DNA of 64,000 nt, from NCBI RefSeq assembly GCF_010119385.1, contig NZ_VFIE01000021.1:1-64000 (forward strand), given 5' to 3'. Under the pieces are notes generated by a model. The model saw only the letters and a program-made list of their open reading frames with translations. It had not been told where the DNA came from and did no database searches. This DNA comes from Nesterenkonia haasae (GTDB lineage Bacteria > Actinomycetota > Actinomycetes > Actinomycetales > Micrococcaceae). Shown piece by piece: positions 55,749 through 64,000 of this stretch. Position 1 is the first letter of the stretch. Each line of letters starts with the position of its first letter. A program made the translations under genes and the position numbers.

Positions 55749-56927
55749 TCAGGCGTCGTAGTTGACCACCAGAAGGTCGGACGTAGGTCTGGTCTGGCAG
55801 GTGAGGACGAATCCGCGCTCGAGCTCATCAGTCTCCAATGCGTAGTTCTCCTCCATCTCGAAGTCACCGGAGACCACTTGGGCTCTGCAGGTACCACACA
55901 CGCCGCCAGCACAGGCGAAGGGAACATCGGAACGCTGCCGCAGCGCAGCATTGAGCACGGTCTCTCCAGAGGCGGCGGGGGACTCCACGTTTCCTGTGAG
56001 CCCATCGAGGGTGAACTCGATGCGGCGCACCGGACCAGATGCATCGTCCTGAACGCGGCGCCCCTGCTGTCCGCTGGGCCGGTCCGGCCGGCCGGTGGTG
56101 AAAAGCTCGAACCGGACATCTTCAGCGGGAACGTCGCGAGATGCGAGCTCATCACGAACCAACTGCACCAGCTCGAACGGGCCACACAGGAACCACTCAT
56201 CAGTCCTTTCGGTACGCAGCACCTGATCCAGCAGGGCAGTCAGTTTCTCAGCATCGATCCGACCGGTCAGCAGCGGATTCAGGCGCTGCTCACGGGAGAG
56301 GACATGGTGAACAACGAAGCGAGTGGGGTAGCGATCCTTGAGGTCTCCCAGTTCTTCGGCGAACATCACATCCGCGGCCGATCGGTTGGCGTAGACCAGC
56401 TCGAAGGTGGTGTCGGGGGAGGCGCTTAGGACCGAACGTGCGATGGCCATAATCGGAGTGATCCCGGAGCCGGCGGCGAAGGCGACCAGTTGGGCCCCGG
56501 CATTACGGGCCACTGCATCCTCCGCCAACGCTTCGGGTCGGTTCATAGAGGTCAACGCCATCTTGGACACGAAGGTCCCGGAAGGGTTCATCACATCGAC
56601 CACGTCACCGGGCTTCAGTTGATCATTGGCCCAGGTGGAGAAGACCCCGCCCAGGTCACGTTTGACAGCGATGCGAATTTCCCCGGGAACTGGTTCGGTG
56701 CAGATCGAGTACGAGCGGCGGACTTCGTGGCCGTCGATCTGGGCCCGCAGCGCTACATACTGTCCGGGGGCGTAGTCAAAGTCATCGACCAGATGCTCGG
56801 GGACCTCAAAAGTGACCTCTACTGAGTCAGCGGTGAGCCGACGTACCTCCTTGACAGGAAGGGGAGTGAAGCTGGCACGCCGGCGGGTTGACGGTGCCGC
56901 CTCGGCGGCAGGGCTTTCGAGGGTCAT
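55749..56927 (-). CDS. paaE: Phenylacetyl-CoA epoxidase reductase subunit
   Basis: 392 residues. FAD domain with RRSYSICTEPVPGEIRIAVK, NAD domain with AFAAGSGITPIMAIARSVL, and a C-terminal plant-type [2Fe-2S] ferredoxin with CAGGVCGTCRAQVVSGDFEM and a later CQTRPTSDLL. It passes electrons from NADPH to the PaaA di-iron site. Start ATG 56927 shares one base with the paaD stop (TGATG). Confidence 0.94.
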   Translation of the reverse strand: MTLESPAAEAAPSTRRRASFTPLPVKEVRRLTADSVEVTFEVPEHLVDDFDYAPGQYVALRAQIDGHEVRRSYSICTEPVPGEIRIAVKRDLGGVFSTWANDQLKPGDVVDVMNPSGTFVSKMALTSMNRPEALAEDAVARNAGAQLVAFAAGSGITPIMAIARSVLSASPDTTFELVYANRSAADVMFAEELGDLKDRYPTRFVVHHVLSREQRLNPLLTGRIDAEKLTALLDQVLRTERTDEWFLCGPFELVQLVRDELASRDVPAEDVRFELFTTGRPDRPSGQQGRRVQDDASGPVRRIEFTLDGLTGNVESPAASGETVLNAALRQRSDVPFACAGGVCGTCRAQVVSGDFEMEENYALETDELERGFVLTCQTRPTSDLLVVNYDA

Positions 56928-57466
56928 CACAGCACCTTGAAGTAGTCGAAGGGTTCTAGGCATGCCCGGCACTGGTAGAGCGCCTTGCACGCCGTGGAGC
57001 CGAAACGGGCCAATTCTTTAGTATCCAGCGAATCGCAGCGCGGGCACTTCACGCTCAGCCCCACGCGGATCGGACCGCCGCGCACTGCGGCATGGCCCGA
57101 CGGGGGAGTGATGCCGTACTCGCGCAGCTTGCGCTTGCCGTCTTCTGTCATCCAGTCGGTGGTCCAGGAGGGGGTGAGCACAGTGTCCACCCGGACCGTG
57201 TCGAAGCCGGCGTTGCGGACTGCCTCGGTGACGTCCGCGGTGATGGTGTCCATGGCCGGGCAGCCTGAATATGTGGGGGTGATGACCACGACGCCGCTAC
57301 CGCCGGCAGTTGCCGCAGCAGCGCGGAGGATCCCGAGGTCGGCAATCGTCAGCACCGGAATTTCGGGGTCCGTCACCTGGGCGGCCGCATCCCACACGGC
57401 AGCGTCAGCCGGATCTGGAGGGCGAATCCCGTCGGGGGAGAGGTGCCGATCTTCGGCTGTGCTCAT
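56927..57466 (-). CDS. paaD: Phenylacetyl-CoA epoxidase maturation protein
   Basis: 179 residues. DUF59-type domain (AAQVTDPEIPVLTIADLGIL and VVVITPTYSGCPAMDTITAD) then a C-terminal Cys4 zinc ribbon (SVKCPRCDSLDT and YQCRACLEPFDYF). PaaD is thought to help build the Fe-S or di-iron site of the epoxidase. ATG 57466 follows GAGGAG. It lies 14 bases after paaC. Confidence 0.94.
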   Translation of the reverse strand: MSTAEDRHLSPDGIRPPDPADAAVWDAAAQVTDPEIPVLTIADLGILRAAAATAGGSGVVVITPTYSGCPAMDTITADVTEAVRNAGFDTVRVDTVLTPSWTTDWMTEDGKRKLREYGITPPSGHAAVRGGPIRVGLSVKCPRCDSLDTKELARFGSTACKALYQCRACLEPFDYFKVL

Positions 57467-57480
57467 CTCAGCTGCTCCTC

Positions 57481-58326
57481 TCACCAGGAGGCACCGGGGT
57501 GCTGGCGGGCCAGCACCTGCATCTCGGCCAGAATGAACCCGCGGTGCTCTGAGAAACGACCGGACCGGTCGGCGCCGAAAGCCCCCTTCGCCTCCGGAGG
57601 GTTCAGTCCTGCTTCTGTGATGATGGCATGGAGCCGATCGAGGACGGGTTCGCGCAGTGCTGAGGGCAGCACCGCGACACCCTGCTCGGCGAGCCTCTCC
57701 GTTGGCTCGACGTCTGCGAAGAGTTCCTCGACATAGGGCCAGGCAGCGTCCAATCCGGCCTGCACACGGCGGCTGGACTCCGCGGTGCCCCCTCCGAGCC
57801 GCAGCAGCCATTGGGCCGCGTGATCTTGGTGGTAGTCCACTTCTTTGAGCGCTTTGTCAGCGATTGCCGCCAGCGTGGCGTCTGCTGAGTCAACCAGGCG
57901 GCTGTAGAGCTCGTGGGTGTAGAAGCTGAAGATCAGCTGCCTGGCGATAGTCTTTCCGAAATCGCCATTGTCCTGCTCAACAAGTCGGCAGGAGCGGAAA
58001 TCCTCCTCATCGCGGAAGTACGCTAAGTCGTCCTCACTCTTGCCCCAGGCGGAACCAGCGTAGGTGAGGAAGAATCGCGCATGGCCCAGGAGGTCCAGGG
58101 CAATGTTCCCGAGTGCAATGTCTTCCTCGAGCTCGGGTGCGCGAGAGATCCAATTTCCTAGACGCTGGGCGAGGATGAGACAGTCATCCCCGAGCATCAG
58201 GGCATAACGAGCTGTGTCCTCAGCGGCAACGGCGCTGCTGGCGCTGACATCTTCGGGGGTGAGTGCGTCTCCTACGGAGATCCGCGTAGCGGAGTCCTGC
58301 GAGGTGAACCCGGCGGCGCTGTTCAT
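57481..58326 (-). CDS. paaC: Phenylacetyl-CoA epoxidase structural subunit
   Basis: 281-residue ferritin-like protein: YALMLGDDCLILAQRLGNWI and DIALGNIALDLLGHARFFLT, as well as KEVDYHQDHAAQWLLRLGGG. PaaC lacks activity by itself but holds PaaA. The ATG at 58326 overlaps the paaB stop by four bases (ATGA). Confidence 0.94.
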   Translation of the reverse strand: MNSAAGFTSQDSATRISVGDALTPEDVSASSAVAAEDTARYALMLGDDCLILAQRLGNWISRAPELEEDIALGNIALDLLGHARFFLTYAGSAWGKSEDDLAYFRDEEDFRSCRLVEQDNGDFGKTIARQLIFSFYTHELYSRLVDSADATLAAIADKALKEVDYHQDHAAQWLLRLGGGTAESSRRVQAGLDAAWPYVEELFADVEPTERLAEQGVAVLPSALREPVLDRLHAIITEAGLNPPEAKGAFGADRSGRFSEHRGFILAEMQVLARQHPGASW

Positions 58327-58679
58327 AGGTGTGGAACCCCCTCAGACTGCTTGTAGTACGTCGCGTGGCGGTAGGACTTGCCTTTAGGTGACTCGAAATA
58401 CCCACCTTTGGAGTCAGGGTCGGAGGCTGTGATGTCAGCCGCCGGGACCACCCAGAGGGATGTGCCTTCGTTGCGCCGCGTGTAGAGGTCCCGGGCATTG
58501 CGCAGCGCCATCGCGGCATCTGGCGCATGGAGAGAACCCGCATGGACGTGGGAGAGCCCCCGAGAGGATCGCACAAAAACTTCCCAAAGTGGCCACACGC
58601 TGTGCTCAGCTGGATCCTCAGTGACCACGCCACCTTCCGGGACCTGGTCTGTGGGCGCGTTGCGGTCGGTCTCTTCCAT
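58323..58679 (-). CDS. paaB: Phenylacetyl-CoA epoxidase subunit PaaB
   Basis: 118 residues. WPLWEVFVRSSRGLSHVHAG and APDAAMALRNARDLYTRRNE, then SLWVVPAADITASDP are diagnostic. PaaB bridges PaaAC units. Start ATG 58679 is preferred to TTG 58703, which has no ribosome site. 44 bases separate it from paaA. Confidence 0.94.
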   Translation of the reverse strand: MEETDRNAPTDQVPEGGVVTEDPAEHSVWPLWEVFVRSSRGLSHVHAGSLHAPDAAMALRNARDLYTRRNEGTSLWVVPAADITASDPDSKGGYFESPKGKSYRHATYYKQSEGVPHL

Positions 58680-58723
58680 GGTTCGGGCCTTTCTTTCCTG
58701 CAAAGGGGGACGTGAAGGGGGCT

Positions 58724-59758
58724 CTAGGCGCTGAGCAGGGCACTTCCGCGGGAGGTGTCTGCCTGCTTGGCTGCATAGGCCGCGGCGGCTTCACGGACCC
58801 AGGCGCCGTCGTCGCGCGCAGCTCGATAATGCGCAAGACGCTGGTGATTGAGTGGACCGTTGCCCTTGACCACACTGAAGAACTCGTCCCAGTCGAGGTC
58901 ACCGTAGTCGTAGTGGCCACGGTCCTCATTCCACTTCAGATCCGGGTCCGGGAGGGTCAGTCCCAAGGCTTCAGCCTGCGGCACAATCATGTCGACGAAT
59001 CGCTGCCGCAGATCGTCGTTGGAGAACCGCTTGATGTTCCACGCCATGGACTGTTGAGAGTTTGGTGACTCATCGTCTGGCGGTCCGAACATTTGGAGAG
59101 CTGGTCCGTAGAAGCGGTCGACAGCATTTTGCGCCATCTGCTTCTGCGCCTCAGTGCCGTGCGAGAGGCTGTACAGAATCTCCCACCCCTGCCTCTGGTG
59201 GAACGACTCTTCCTTGCACACCCGGACCATGGCTCGCCCGTACGGGCCGAAGGAGGCTCGGCACAGTGGTACCTGATTGGTGATGGCGGCACCATCCACC
59301 AACCAGCCCACGGCACCAACATCAGCCCATGTCCGGGCAGGATAGTTGAAGATGGAGGAGTACTTGGCTTTTCCGGTGTAGAGCTGCTGGTACATCTCGT
59401 CCCGAGAGGTGCCCAGCGTTTCCGCGGCGGAGTAGAGGTACAGGCCGTGTCCTGCTTCATCCTGCACCTTGGCCATCAGGACCGACTTACGTTTCAGCGA
59501 CGGTGCTCGCGAAATCCAATTGCCCTCTGGTTGCATCCCGATGATCTCGGAGTGTGCATGCTGGGAAATCTGACGCACCAACGTCTTGCGGTAGTTGTGC
59601 GGCATCCAGTCACGGGGCTCAACGCGCTGGTCCGCTTCTATGAGCTGCTGGAACTGTTCCCAACCCACGCGGGCGTCTTCTGCAGCTGCTTGCGCTTCCT
59701 GCGTGATCGTCTCGCTCGAGGAGTCGACTGCTCGAAGCGCTGGCTTCTCTGGGGACAT
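58724..59758 (-). CDS. paaA: Phenylacetyl-CoA epoxidase catalytic subunit
   Basis: 344 residues, di-iron ferritin fold. [20 protein letters not shown] contains the E-x-x-H iron ligands; [20 protein letters not shown] contains the second ligand set. PaaA adds one oxygen atom to the ring of phenylacetyl-CoA. AGGAGG lies just before ATG 59758. First gene of paaABCDEG; the operator at 59776-59795 lies 17 bases upstream of the start, right behind the ribosome site. Confidence 0.95.
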   Translation of the reverse strand: MSPEKPALRAVDSSSETITQEAQAAAEDARVGWEQFQQLIEADQRVEPRDWMPHNYRKTLVRQISQHAHSEIIGMQPEGNWISRAPSLKRKSVLMAKVQDEAGHGLYLYSAAETLGTSRDEMYQQLYTGKAKYSSIFNYPARTWADVGAVGWLVDGAAITNQVPLCRASFGPYGRAMVRVCKEESFHQRQGWEILYSLSHGTEAQKQMAQNAVDRFYGPALQMFGPPDDESPNSQQSMAWNIKRFSNDDLRQRFVDMIVPQAEALGLTLPDPDLKWNEDRGHYDYGDLDWDEFFSVVKGNGPLNHQRLAHYRAARDDGAWVREAAAAYAAKQADTSRGSALLSA

Positions 59759-59775
59759 TGCGGAACCTCCTGAAT

Positions 59776-59795
59776 TACTGACCGTTCGTTCAGTA
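59776..59795. promoter_or_regulatory. paa-type TetR operator upstream of paaA
   Basis: TACTGACC-GTTC-GTTCAGTA, seven of eight arm matches. It sits so close to paaA that binding should block transcription start or early elongation. Confidence 0.75.
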
Positions 59796-59849
59796 TATAC
59801 CAGGACAGGTGTGACTCACAACACCTCTAGCTGGGTTGTTGCAGGATTG

Positions 59850-60500
59850 CTAGCGGGAGGGGCTACGCAGTCCGCCGAGGAGGAGATTGACGACAGTGTC
59901 CGCTACGGGTGCCGAAGACTCAGCGCGCTCCGGCCGATACCAGTCCACAATCGAATTGACCATACCCATCGCCAGTCGTGAGGCAGTCCGAGCGTCAATG
60001 TCACTGCGCAGGTCGCCAGCTGTCTGGGCCTGGCCGATCAACGCTGCGATTCGGCGCGTGATCTCGCGCCGTCGGACGAGGGCAGCAGTCTCCACCTCGG
60101 AGTTCCCGCGGAGCCTCAGCAATAGTGTGACGTAGGGCAGCGAGCGAGTCAGTACGTTGATCGATTCTCGGATGATGGTTTCCAGCTCGACCACGGCAGG
60201 GGCTTTGAGCGCCTCCGCGTCCGCGACGACTCCCTCCAGCTCAGTCAGTGAGTGGCTGAGGGCGGCGTCGAGGATTTCCTCTTTGGACTTGACGTGGTGG
60301 TAGATGGCGGACTTGGAGATACCGAGCTCCTCAGCTAATACCCCCATGGAGGTTGCCTCGTAGCCACGGTGGTTGAATACTTCGACGCATACTCGCACCA
60401 GACTTTCCCGGTCGTAACCGGGACGGCCCCGTTTGCTAGCGGTTCGCGGGCGCCCCGAGGTCTCGGTGGCCGTCGCCTGGCGAAGTCGGTCCAGTGGCAT
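59850..60500 (-). CDS. TetR-family regulator, probable phenylacetate repressor
   Basis: 216 residues. N-terminal DNA-binding domain: VCVEVFNHRGYEATSMGVLA then EELGISKSAIYHHVKSKEEI. A helical ligand domain follows (ESINVLTRSLPYVTLLLRLR, later TASRLAMGMVNSIVDWYRPE). It lies between paaK and paaA on the same strand. The basic N-terminal extension of about 25 residues is typical of actinobacterial members. Likely a PaaR-type repressor released by phenylacetyl-CoA, and likely autoregulated through the operator at 62459-62478. The effector is inferred. Confidence 0.88.
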   Translation of the reverse strand: MPLDRLRQATATETSGRPRTASKRGRPGYDRESLVRVCVEVFNHRGYEATSMGVLAEELGISKSAIYHHVKSKEEILDAALSHSLTELEGVVADAEALKAPAVVELETIIRESINVLTRSLPYVTLLLRLRGNSEVETAALVRRREITRRIAALIGQAQTAGDLRSDIDARTASRLAMGMVNSIVDWYRPERAESSAPVADTVVNLLLGGLRSPSR

Positions 60501-60565
60501 GAGTCCTGTGGGCTCCCTGTGTAGGCGCTGGGTGGTTGGCTACCAGAGTATCCCTAGCCCGAGGC

Positions 60566-61957
60566 TCATCGCGGGCGTCTGTCATAGATGCGGCGCAGCT
60601 TGCCGGAAGACCGAGCAAGAGTCTCTGGTTCAGCGACTGTCACCTGACAGCTAGACCCCACCTTGACCTTGATCTGCTGGGCCAGTTCTGCGCCGGCAGC
60701 CTCGGCCTGATCGCGAGCCATCTCTGGCCGCCTTTCGATGTGAACGGTCATCTCATCCATGGAGCCCGGACGGGTGAGTTCTAGTTGAAAGTGGGGGGAC
60801 AGGCCCTCAATGCCCAGCGCTATCTCTTCGATTTGTGTGGGGAAGAGGTTGACCCCGCGAAGAATGATCATGTCATCGCTGCGTCCGGTGATGCGTCCCA
60901 TTCGCCGGTGCCCCGGGCGGTCGGTACCTGGTGCCAGGCGAGTGAGATCGTGGGTCCGGTAACGGATGACGGGTAAGGCTTCTTTGGTCAGAGTGGTGAA
61001 GACCAGTTCTCCGTGGTGCCCCAGAGGCAGGACATCTTCGGTCATGGGGTCGATGATTTCGGGCCGGAAATGGTCCTCCCAGATAGTGGATCCGTCTTTG
61101 CGGTCTCCCGATTCGCCGGCAACTCCTGGTCCCATGACCTCGGACAGGCCGTATATGTCGCAGGCGCTGATGTTGAATGACCTCTCGATTTCGCGGCGCA
61201 TCTCCTCAGTCCACGGTTCTGCTCCTAGGACGCCGATCTCCAGTGAGGTCTCTCGAGGGTCGAGGCCGTTACTGCGGAAAGCGTCCGCCAGGGCCAGAAG
61301 GTAGGTCGGCGTGCACAGAATGACCCGGGGTTGGAAGTCCTGGATGAGCTGAATCTGCTTCTCCGTCTGTCCTCCAGACATCGGGATGACGGTGCAGCCG
61401 AGCCTCTCGACCCCGTAATGCGCGCCGAGGCCACCGGTGAAGAGGCCATAGCCGTATGCGTTGTGGACGATGTCTCCGGGGGAGACTCCGGAGAATCGCA
61501 GGCACCGGGCGAGCAGCCCGGCCCAGCGGTCAATATCGCCTTCGGTGTAGCCGACCACGGTCGGCTTGCCCGTTGTCCCCGAGGAGGCATGGATTCTGCG
61601 TATTTGGCGCATGGGGACGGCGAACGACTTGAAGGGATAGGCGTTGCGGAGGAACTCCTTGTCGGTGAAGGGGAACTTGGCGAGATCCTCAAGGGTCTCC
61701 AGGTCCTCCGGTTTCACATGATGGGCATCGTAGAGCTCTCGGTATGCGCTGACGTTCTCATAGGCGTGGCGAACTGTGGCCTGCAGGCGGACCAGTTGCA
61801 GCTCATCGATCTCTTCCCGGCTGAGCATTTCCTCAGTGTCGGGCTCGATCGGGGACGTTGGGGTCGCTGAGGTGGCCGCCACTGCTGCCGCGACTGCGTT
61901 CTGGGTCGGGTCTTCGGTGGCGGTGCTGTCTGGTTCGGGTGCGTGCCGGATGCTCAT
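60566..61957 (-). CDS. paaK: Phenylacetate-CoA ligase
   Basis: 463 residues, about 30 longer than common because of an Ala/Thr-rich N-terminus. The ATP motif is SSGTTGKPTVVGYTEGDIDR, with AYGYGLFTGGLGAHYGVERL, DIYGLSEVMGPGVAGE and the C-terminal RSDDMIILRGVNLFPTQIEE. It activates phenylacetate with CoA and ATP. It overlaps the thioesterase start region by four bases (ATGA) and is followed by the TetR gene. Confidence 0.95.
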   Translation of the reverse strand: MSIRHAPEPDSTATEDPTQNAVAAAVAATSATPTSPIEPDTEEMLSREEIDELQLVRLQATVRHAYENVSAYRELYDAHHVKPEDLETLEDLAKFPFTDKEFLRNAYPFKSFAVPMRQIRRIHASSGTTGKPTVVGYTEGDIDRWAGLLARCLRFSGVSPGDIVHNAYGYGLFTGGLGAHYGVERLGCTVIPMSGGQTEKQIQLIQDFQPRVILCTPTYLLALADAFRSNGLDPRETSLEIGVLGAEPWTEEMRREIERSFNISACDIYGLSEVMGPGVAGESGDRKDGSTIWEDHFRPEIIDPMTEDVLPLGHHGELVFTTLTKEALPVIRYRTHDLTRLAPGTDRPGHRRMGRITGRSDDMIILRGVNLFPTQIEEIALGIEGLSPHFQLELTRPGSMDEMTVHIERRPEMARDQAEAAGAELAQQIKVKVGSSCQVTVAEPETLARSSGKLRRIYDRRPR

Positions 61958-62430
61958 CGTGAACTGCCTTCGTGGGCCGTGGGGATGGTGCGTGAGCGGC
62001 CGCGAAAGACCGCGACGGTCTCACCTTCACAAGTGACGACGACGTCGAATACGCCGCTCCTGCCCGCACGGGCCACCTGATGCGCTTCTGCCGTCAAAAC
62101 GTCACCGAGACGTGCGGACTTCAGGAAAGTGATGTCTGCCCCGGAGGCCACTGTGACGGTTCCGTCGTCACCCTGCGGGTGGTTGCATGCCATGGCGAAA
62201 CATGTGTCTGCGAGGGTGAAGATCATGCCTCCATGGACGATGCTGAAACCATTGGTCATCTCAGGCCGGATGGTCATCCGAAGTTTGGCGTGACCCTCCT
62301 CCGCGATCAGTACTTCAGCGCCGAGCCACTGAGTGCATCGGTCAGTTTCGAGCATGGCGTGGTGCGGCCCGCCGGGTGGCATCGCGACCCCTTGTTCGGG
62401 TGAAGCAGAGAGCGGTTGAGCAGCGGACAT
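61954..62430 (-). CDS. paaI: Hotdog-fold acyl-CoA thioesterase
   Basis: 158 residues: FSIVHGGMIFTLADTCFAMA holds the HGG and catalytic Asp of PaaI; VASGADITFLKSARLGDVLT follows. PaaI is thought to release CoA from dead-end intermediates. ATG 62430 follows AGGAG with a five-base spacer; the upstream MSDVITGAS extension lacks one. Leads paaI-paaK-tetR. Confidence 0.92.
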   Translation of the reverse strand: MSAAQPLSASPEQGVAMPPGGPHHAMLETDRCTQWLGAEVLIAEEGHAKLRMTIRPEMTNGFSIVHGGMIFTLADTCFAMACNHPQGDDGTVTVASGADITFLKSARLGDVLTAEAHQVARAGRSGVFDVVVTCEGETVAVFRGRSRTIPTAHEGSSR

Positions 62431-62458
62431 AGAAGCTCCTGTTATGACATCCGACAAT

Positions 62459-62478
62459 TACAGACCAATCGGTCAGTA
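62459..62478. promoter_or_regulatory. paa-type TetR operator upstream of paaI
   Basis: TACAGACC-AATC-GGTCAGTA, seven of eight arm matches. It is 28 bases upstream of paaI and would control paaI-paaK-tetR. Confidence 0.75.
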
Positions 62479-62530
62479 AGTCAACTCAAGCACTCACCCA
62501 GTGTGATGTCAAGCACATCAGGTAGTCACA

Positions 62531-63736
62531 TCAGACGAATGCAGAGACTCCCGTGAGTTCCCGTCCGGCGATCAGCATGTTGATGCCGTAGCTGCCCTCA
62601 TAGGTGTAGATCGCATCAATGTCTCCGGCTATCTTGGCCACCTCATGGGTGCTCAGGATGCCATTGCCTCCGAGTACGTCACGGGCTGTGGCTGCCGACT
62701 CGCGGGCCAGCCGGGTCAGCGTGGCCTTGGCTAGCGTGGCTCGCAGCATGGTCAGCTGGTTGGCCTCCTGAAGGCGAGCAAGCTCGCCCATGAACGCCGT
62801 CGACACAGCCAGATTGCCGGCCATGGTCGCCAGGGCGGTCTGCACCAGTTGGAAGGACGCCAGTGGCTTGCCGAACTGTGTGCGCGTGAGCGCGTGATGG
62901 CGGGCTGTATCCAGGAGTGCCTGTTGTGCGCCGACGGCCTGCCACCCGACCCATGCTCGTGAACCACGCAGGCCCTCACTGGTGGCAGCGAAGCTCGTGG
63001 CTTTGGGCATCAGTGCGGACTCAGGCAGGGTGAGGTCAAGCTCCAGCTCGGCGTTCTGCATGATCCGAAGTCCGGTCTTGTTGGTGATCTTGTGTGCGCG
63101 ATAACCAGGCGTATCAGTGGGCACAAGGAAGCCTTTGATGTGGCCATCTGAGGTGTCGCGAGCCCAGATCACGGCGACATCGGCCACGGTGCCGAGTCCG
63201 ATCCACCGTTTCGAGCCACGAATCCTCCAGGAGTTGCCTTCGAACGTTGCCGAGGTGGCCAGGCCTCCCGCTATGTCTGAGCCGTGATCTGGTTCGGTGA
63301 GGCAGAAAGCGCCCAGAGTGCGCAGGCGGCGCAGTCCAGGAAGCCAATGCTCCTTCTGCTCAGCGGATCCGAGACTTTCGATCGTGCCGACTATGAGTTC
63401 ATTGTGTATGCCCACCACTGCGGAGATGGACACGTCGGCCCGGGCCACTGCGATATGCGCGAGTCCTTGGAAGAGCTGGGAGGATCCATCGAGGAAGAGT
63501 TCGCCTACGCCGAGGTCACCGAGGCCGTGCAGCATATCGATCGGGAGCTGCTCGTGATGCCAGGGCTCAATGCTCTGATGCCGAACGTTTTCCTGTACGT
63601 AGGCCTCGATGCGCTGGAGGCGTTCCTGCTCCTCTGCGCTGAGGTGGCGAGCCAGGTCCAGTAGGTCAGGGTGACTGTGGCTGGAGGCTGAAGTTCTGAC
63701 TCCCTGTGATGACTCAGGGGTTGCCTTCGTGCTCAT
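62531..63736 (-). CDS. Acyl-CoA dehydrogenase, glutaryl-CoA type
   Basis: 401 residues. FAD/substrate motifs GAFCLTEPDHGSDIAGGLAT and WIGLGTVADVAVIWARDTSD, then TYEGSYGINMLIAGRELTGV near the C-terminus, the end seen in glutaryl-CoA and related dehydrogenases. It may act in the same catabolism or in unrelated fatty or lysine pathways. No paa-type operator was found in the 138-base spacer to the acyl-CoA synthetase gene. Confidence 0.88.
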   Translation of the reverse strand: MSTKATPESSQGVRTSASSHSHPDLLDLARHLSAEEQERLQRIEAYVQENVRHQSIEPWHHEQLPIDMLHGLGDLGVGELFLDGSSQLFQGLAHIAVARADVSISAVVGIHNELIVGTIESLGSAEQKEHWLPGLRRLRTLGAFCLTEPDHGSDIAGGLATSATFEGNSWRIRGSKRWIGLGTVADVAVIWARDTSDGHIKGFLVPTDTPGYRAHKITNKTGLRIMQNAELELDLTLPESALMPKATSFAATSEGLRGSRAWVGWQAVGAQQALLDTARHHALTRTQFGKPLASFQLVQTALATMAGNLAVSTAFMGELARLQEANQLTMLRATLAKATLTRLARESAATARDVLGGNGILSTHEVAKIAGDIDAIYTYEGSYGINMLIAGRELTGVSAFV

Positions 63737-63874
63737 GGTTGTCTCCGTTCTCCCGCGGGCGCTTGGCTGTGCGGGCCTCGCGCGGGACTGTGCGTTAGGG
63801 GGTTTACCAACTATAGGACTTCCAAGTATATTCTATGGGTGACCGGTATCACACCTCGACGAGGAGGGTCCGAT

Positions 63875-64000
63875 ATGACAGTTACCGAGGAGTTTCGAGC
63901 CGCACGCGACCACCTGGTCAGCGTTCAGGAGGAGTGGGAACGCGCGCGTGTAGAGTTTGAGTGGCCGCGCTTTGAGCACTTCAACTTCGGTTTTGACTGG
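63875..64000 (+). CDS. Acyl-CoA synthetase (AMP-forming), start only
   Basis: 42 residues are visible: MTVTEEFRAARDHLVSVQEE, followed by VEFEWPRFEHFNFGFDW. This matches the start of AMP-forming short/medium-chain acyl-CoA synthetases. ATG 63875 follows GAGGAGGG. The rest lies outside the window. Confidence 0.7.
   Translation, partial: MTVTEEFRAARDHLVSVQEEWERARVEFEWPRFEHFNFGFDW

Overview
The window looks like chromosomal DNA from a Micrococcales actinobacterium, probably Micrococcaceae-like. The signs are fairly GC-rich coding sequence, many GTG and TTG starts with good ribosome sites, a small-type purL with separate purS and purQ, overlapping lysC alpha/beta reading frames, an actinobacterial DnaX, and lipoproteins with very acidic low-complexity linkers. 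The genus cannot be fixed from sequence alone. No CRISPR array, rRNA, phage or intact insertion sequence was seen. One tRNA gene (Ser, GCT) is present.

Layout. 1-0.8 kb: the 3'-truncated gene of a secreted ice-binding-like (DUF3494) protein. 1-4.4 kb: purSQL. 4.6-6.7 kb: a small ribbon-helix-helix gene coupled to a broken VOC-type gene, an F420/NADP reductase-like protein and a conserved DNA glycosylase-named protein. 6.9-8.2 kb: lysC. 8.3-11.8 kb: an ectoine-type ABC importer (ehuBCDA). 12.1-15.1 kb: recR and dnaX, the latter interrupted by one in-frame TGA. 15.3-21.6 kb: an M20 amidohydrolase, a CinA-domain amidase, tRNA-Ser, a flavoprotein, a GlcD-type oxidase and a thioesterase. 21.8-26 kb: an MHS-family transporter and a three-gene ABC importer. 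26.4-31.7 kb: an amidohydrolase plus a ribose-type ABC importer. 32.5-43 kb: an aromatic amine block with an aldehyde dehydrogenase, a TetR regulator, two AraC paralogues flanking a copper amine oxidase, an APC permease and a Tat-exported amidohydrolase. 43.2-44.6 kb: a decayed flavin monooxygenase. 44.7-62.5 kb: a nearly complete phenylacetate (paa) catabolic region. 62.5-64 kb: an acyl-CoA dehydrogenase and the start of an acyl-CoA synthetase gene.

How it fits together. The amine oxidase carries every key residue of the Arthrobacter phenylethylamine oxidase at a constant offset. It would turn aromatic amines into aldehydes, which the neighbouring aldehyde dehydrogenase could oxidise to aryl acetates. 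PaaK then makes phenylacetyl-CoA, PaaABCDE epoxidises it, PaaG isomerises it, PaaZ opens the ring and oxidises the aldehyde, and PaaJ, PaaF and PaaH finish the beta-oxidation. Malic enzyme could return C4 products to pyruvate.

The most interesting regulatory signal is a 20-bp TetR-type inverted repeat (TAC-N-GACC, 4-bp spacer, GGTC-N-GTA) at four promoters. Three control the paa operons. The fourth lies about 30 kb away between a thioesterase gene and an MHS transporter gene. The TetR gene next to paaA and paaK is the obvious candidate regulator. One of the paa operons also contains 2-oxoacid dehydrogenase E1 alpha, E1 beta and E2 genes, which suggests a 2-oxoacid entry route into the pathway. 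A different 16-bp palindrome is shared by the promoters of the two AraC paralogues.
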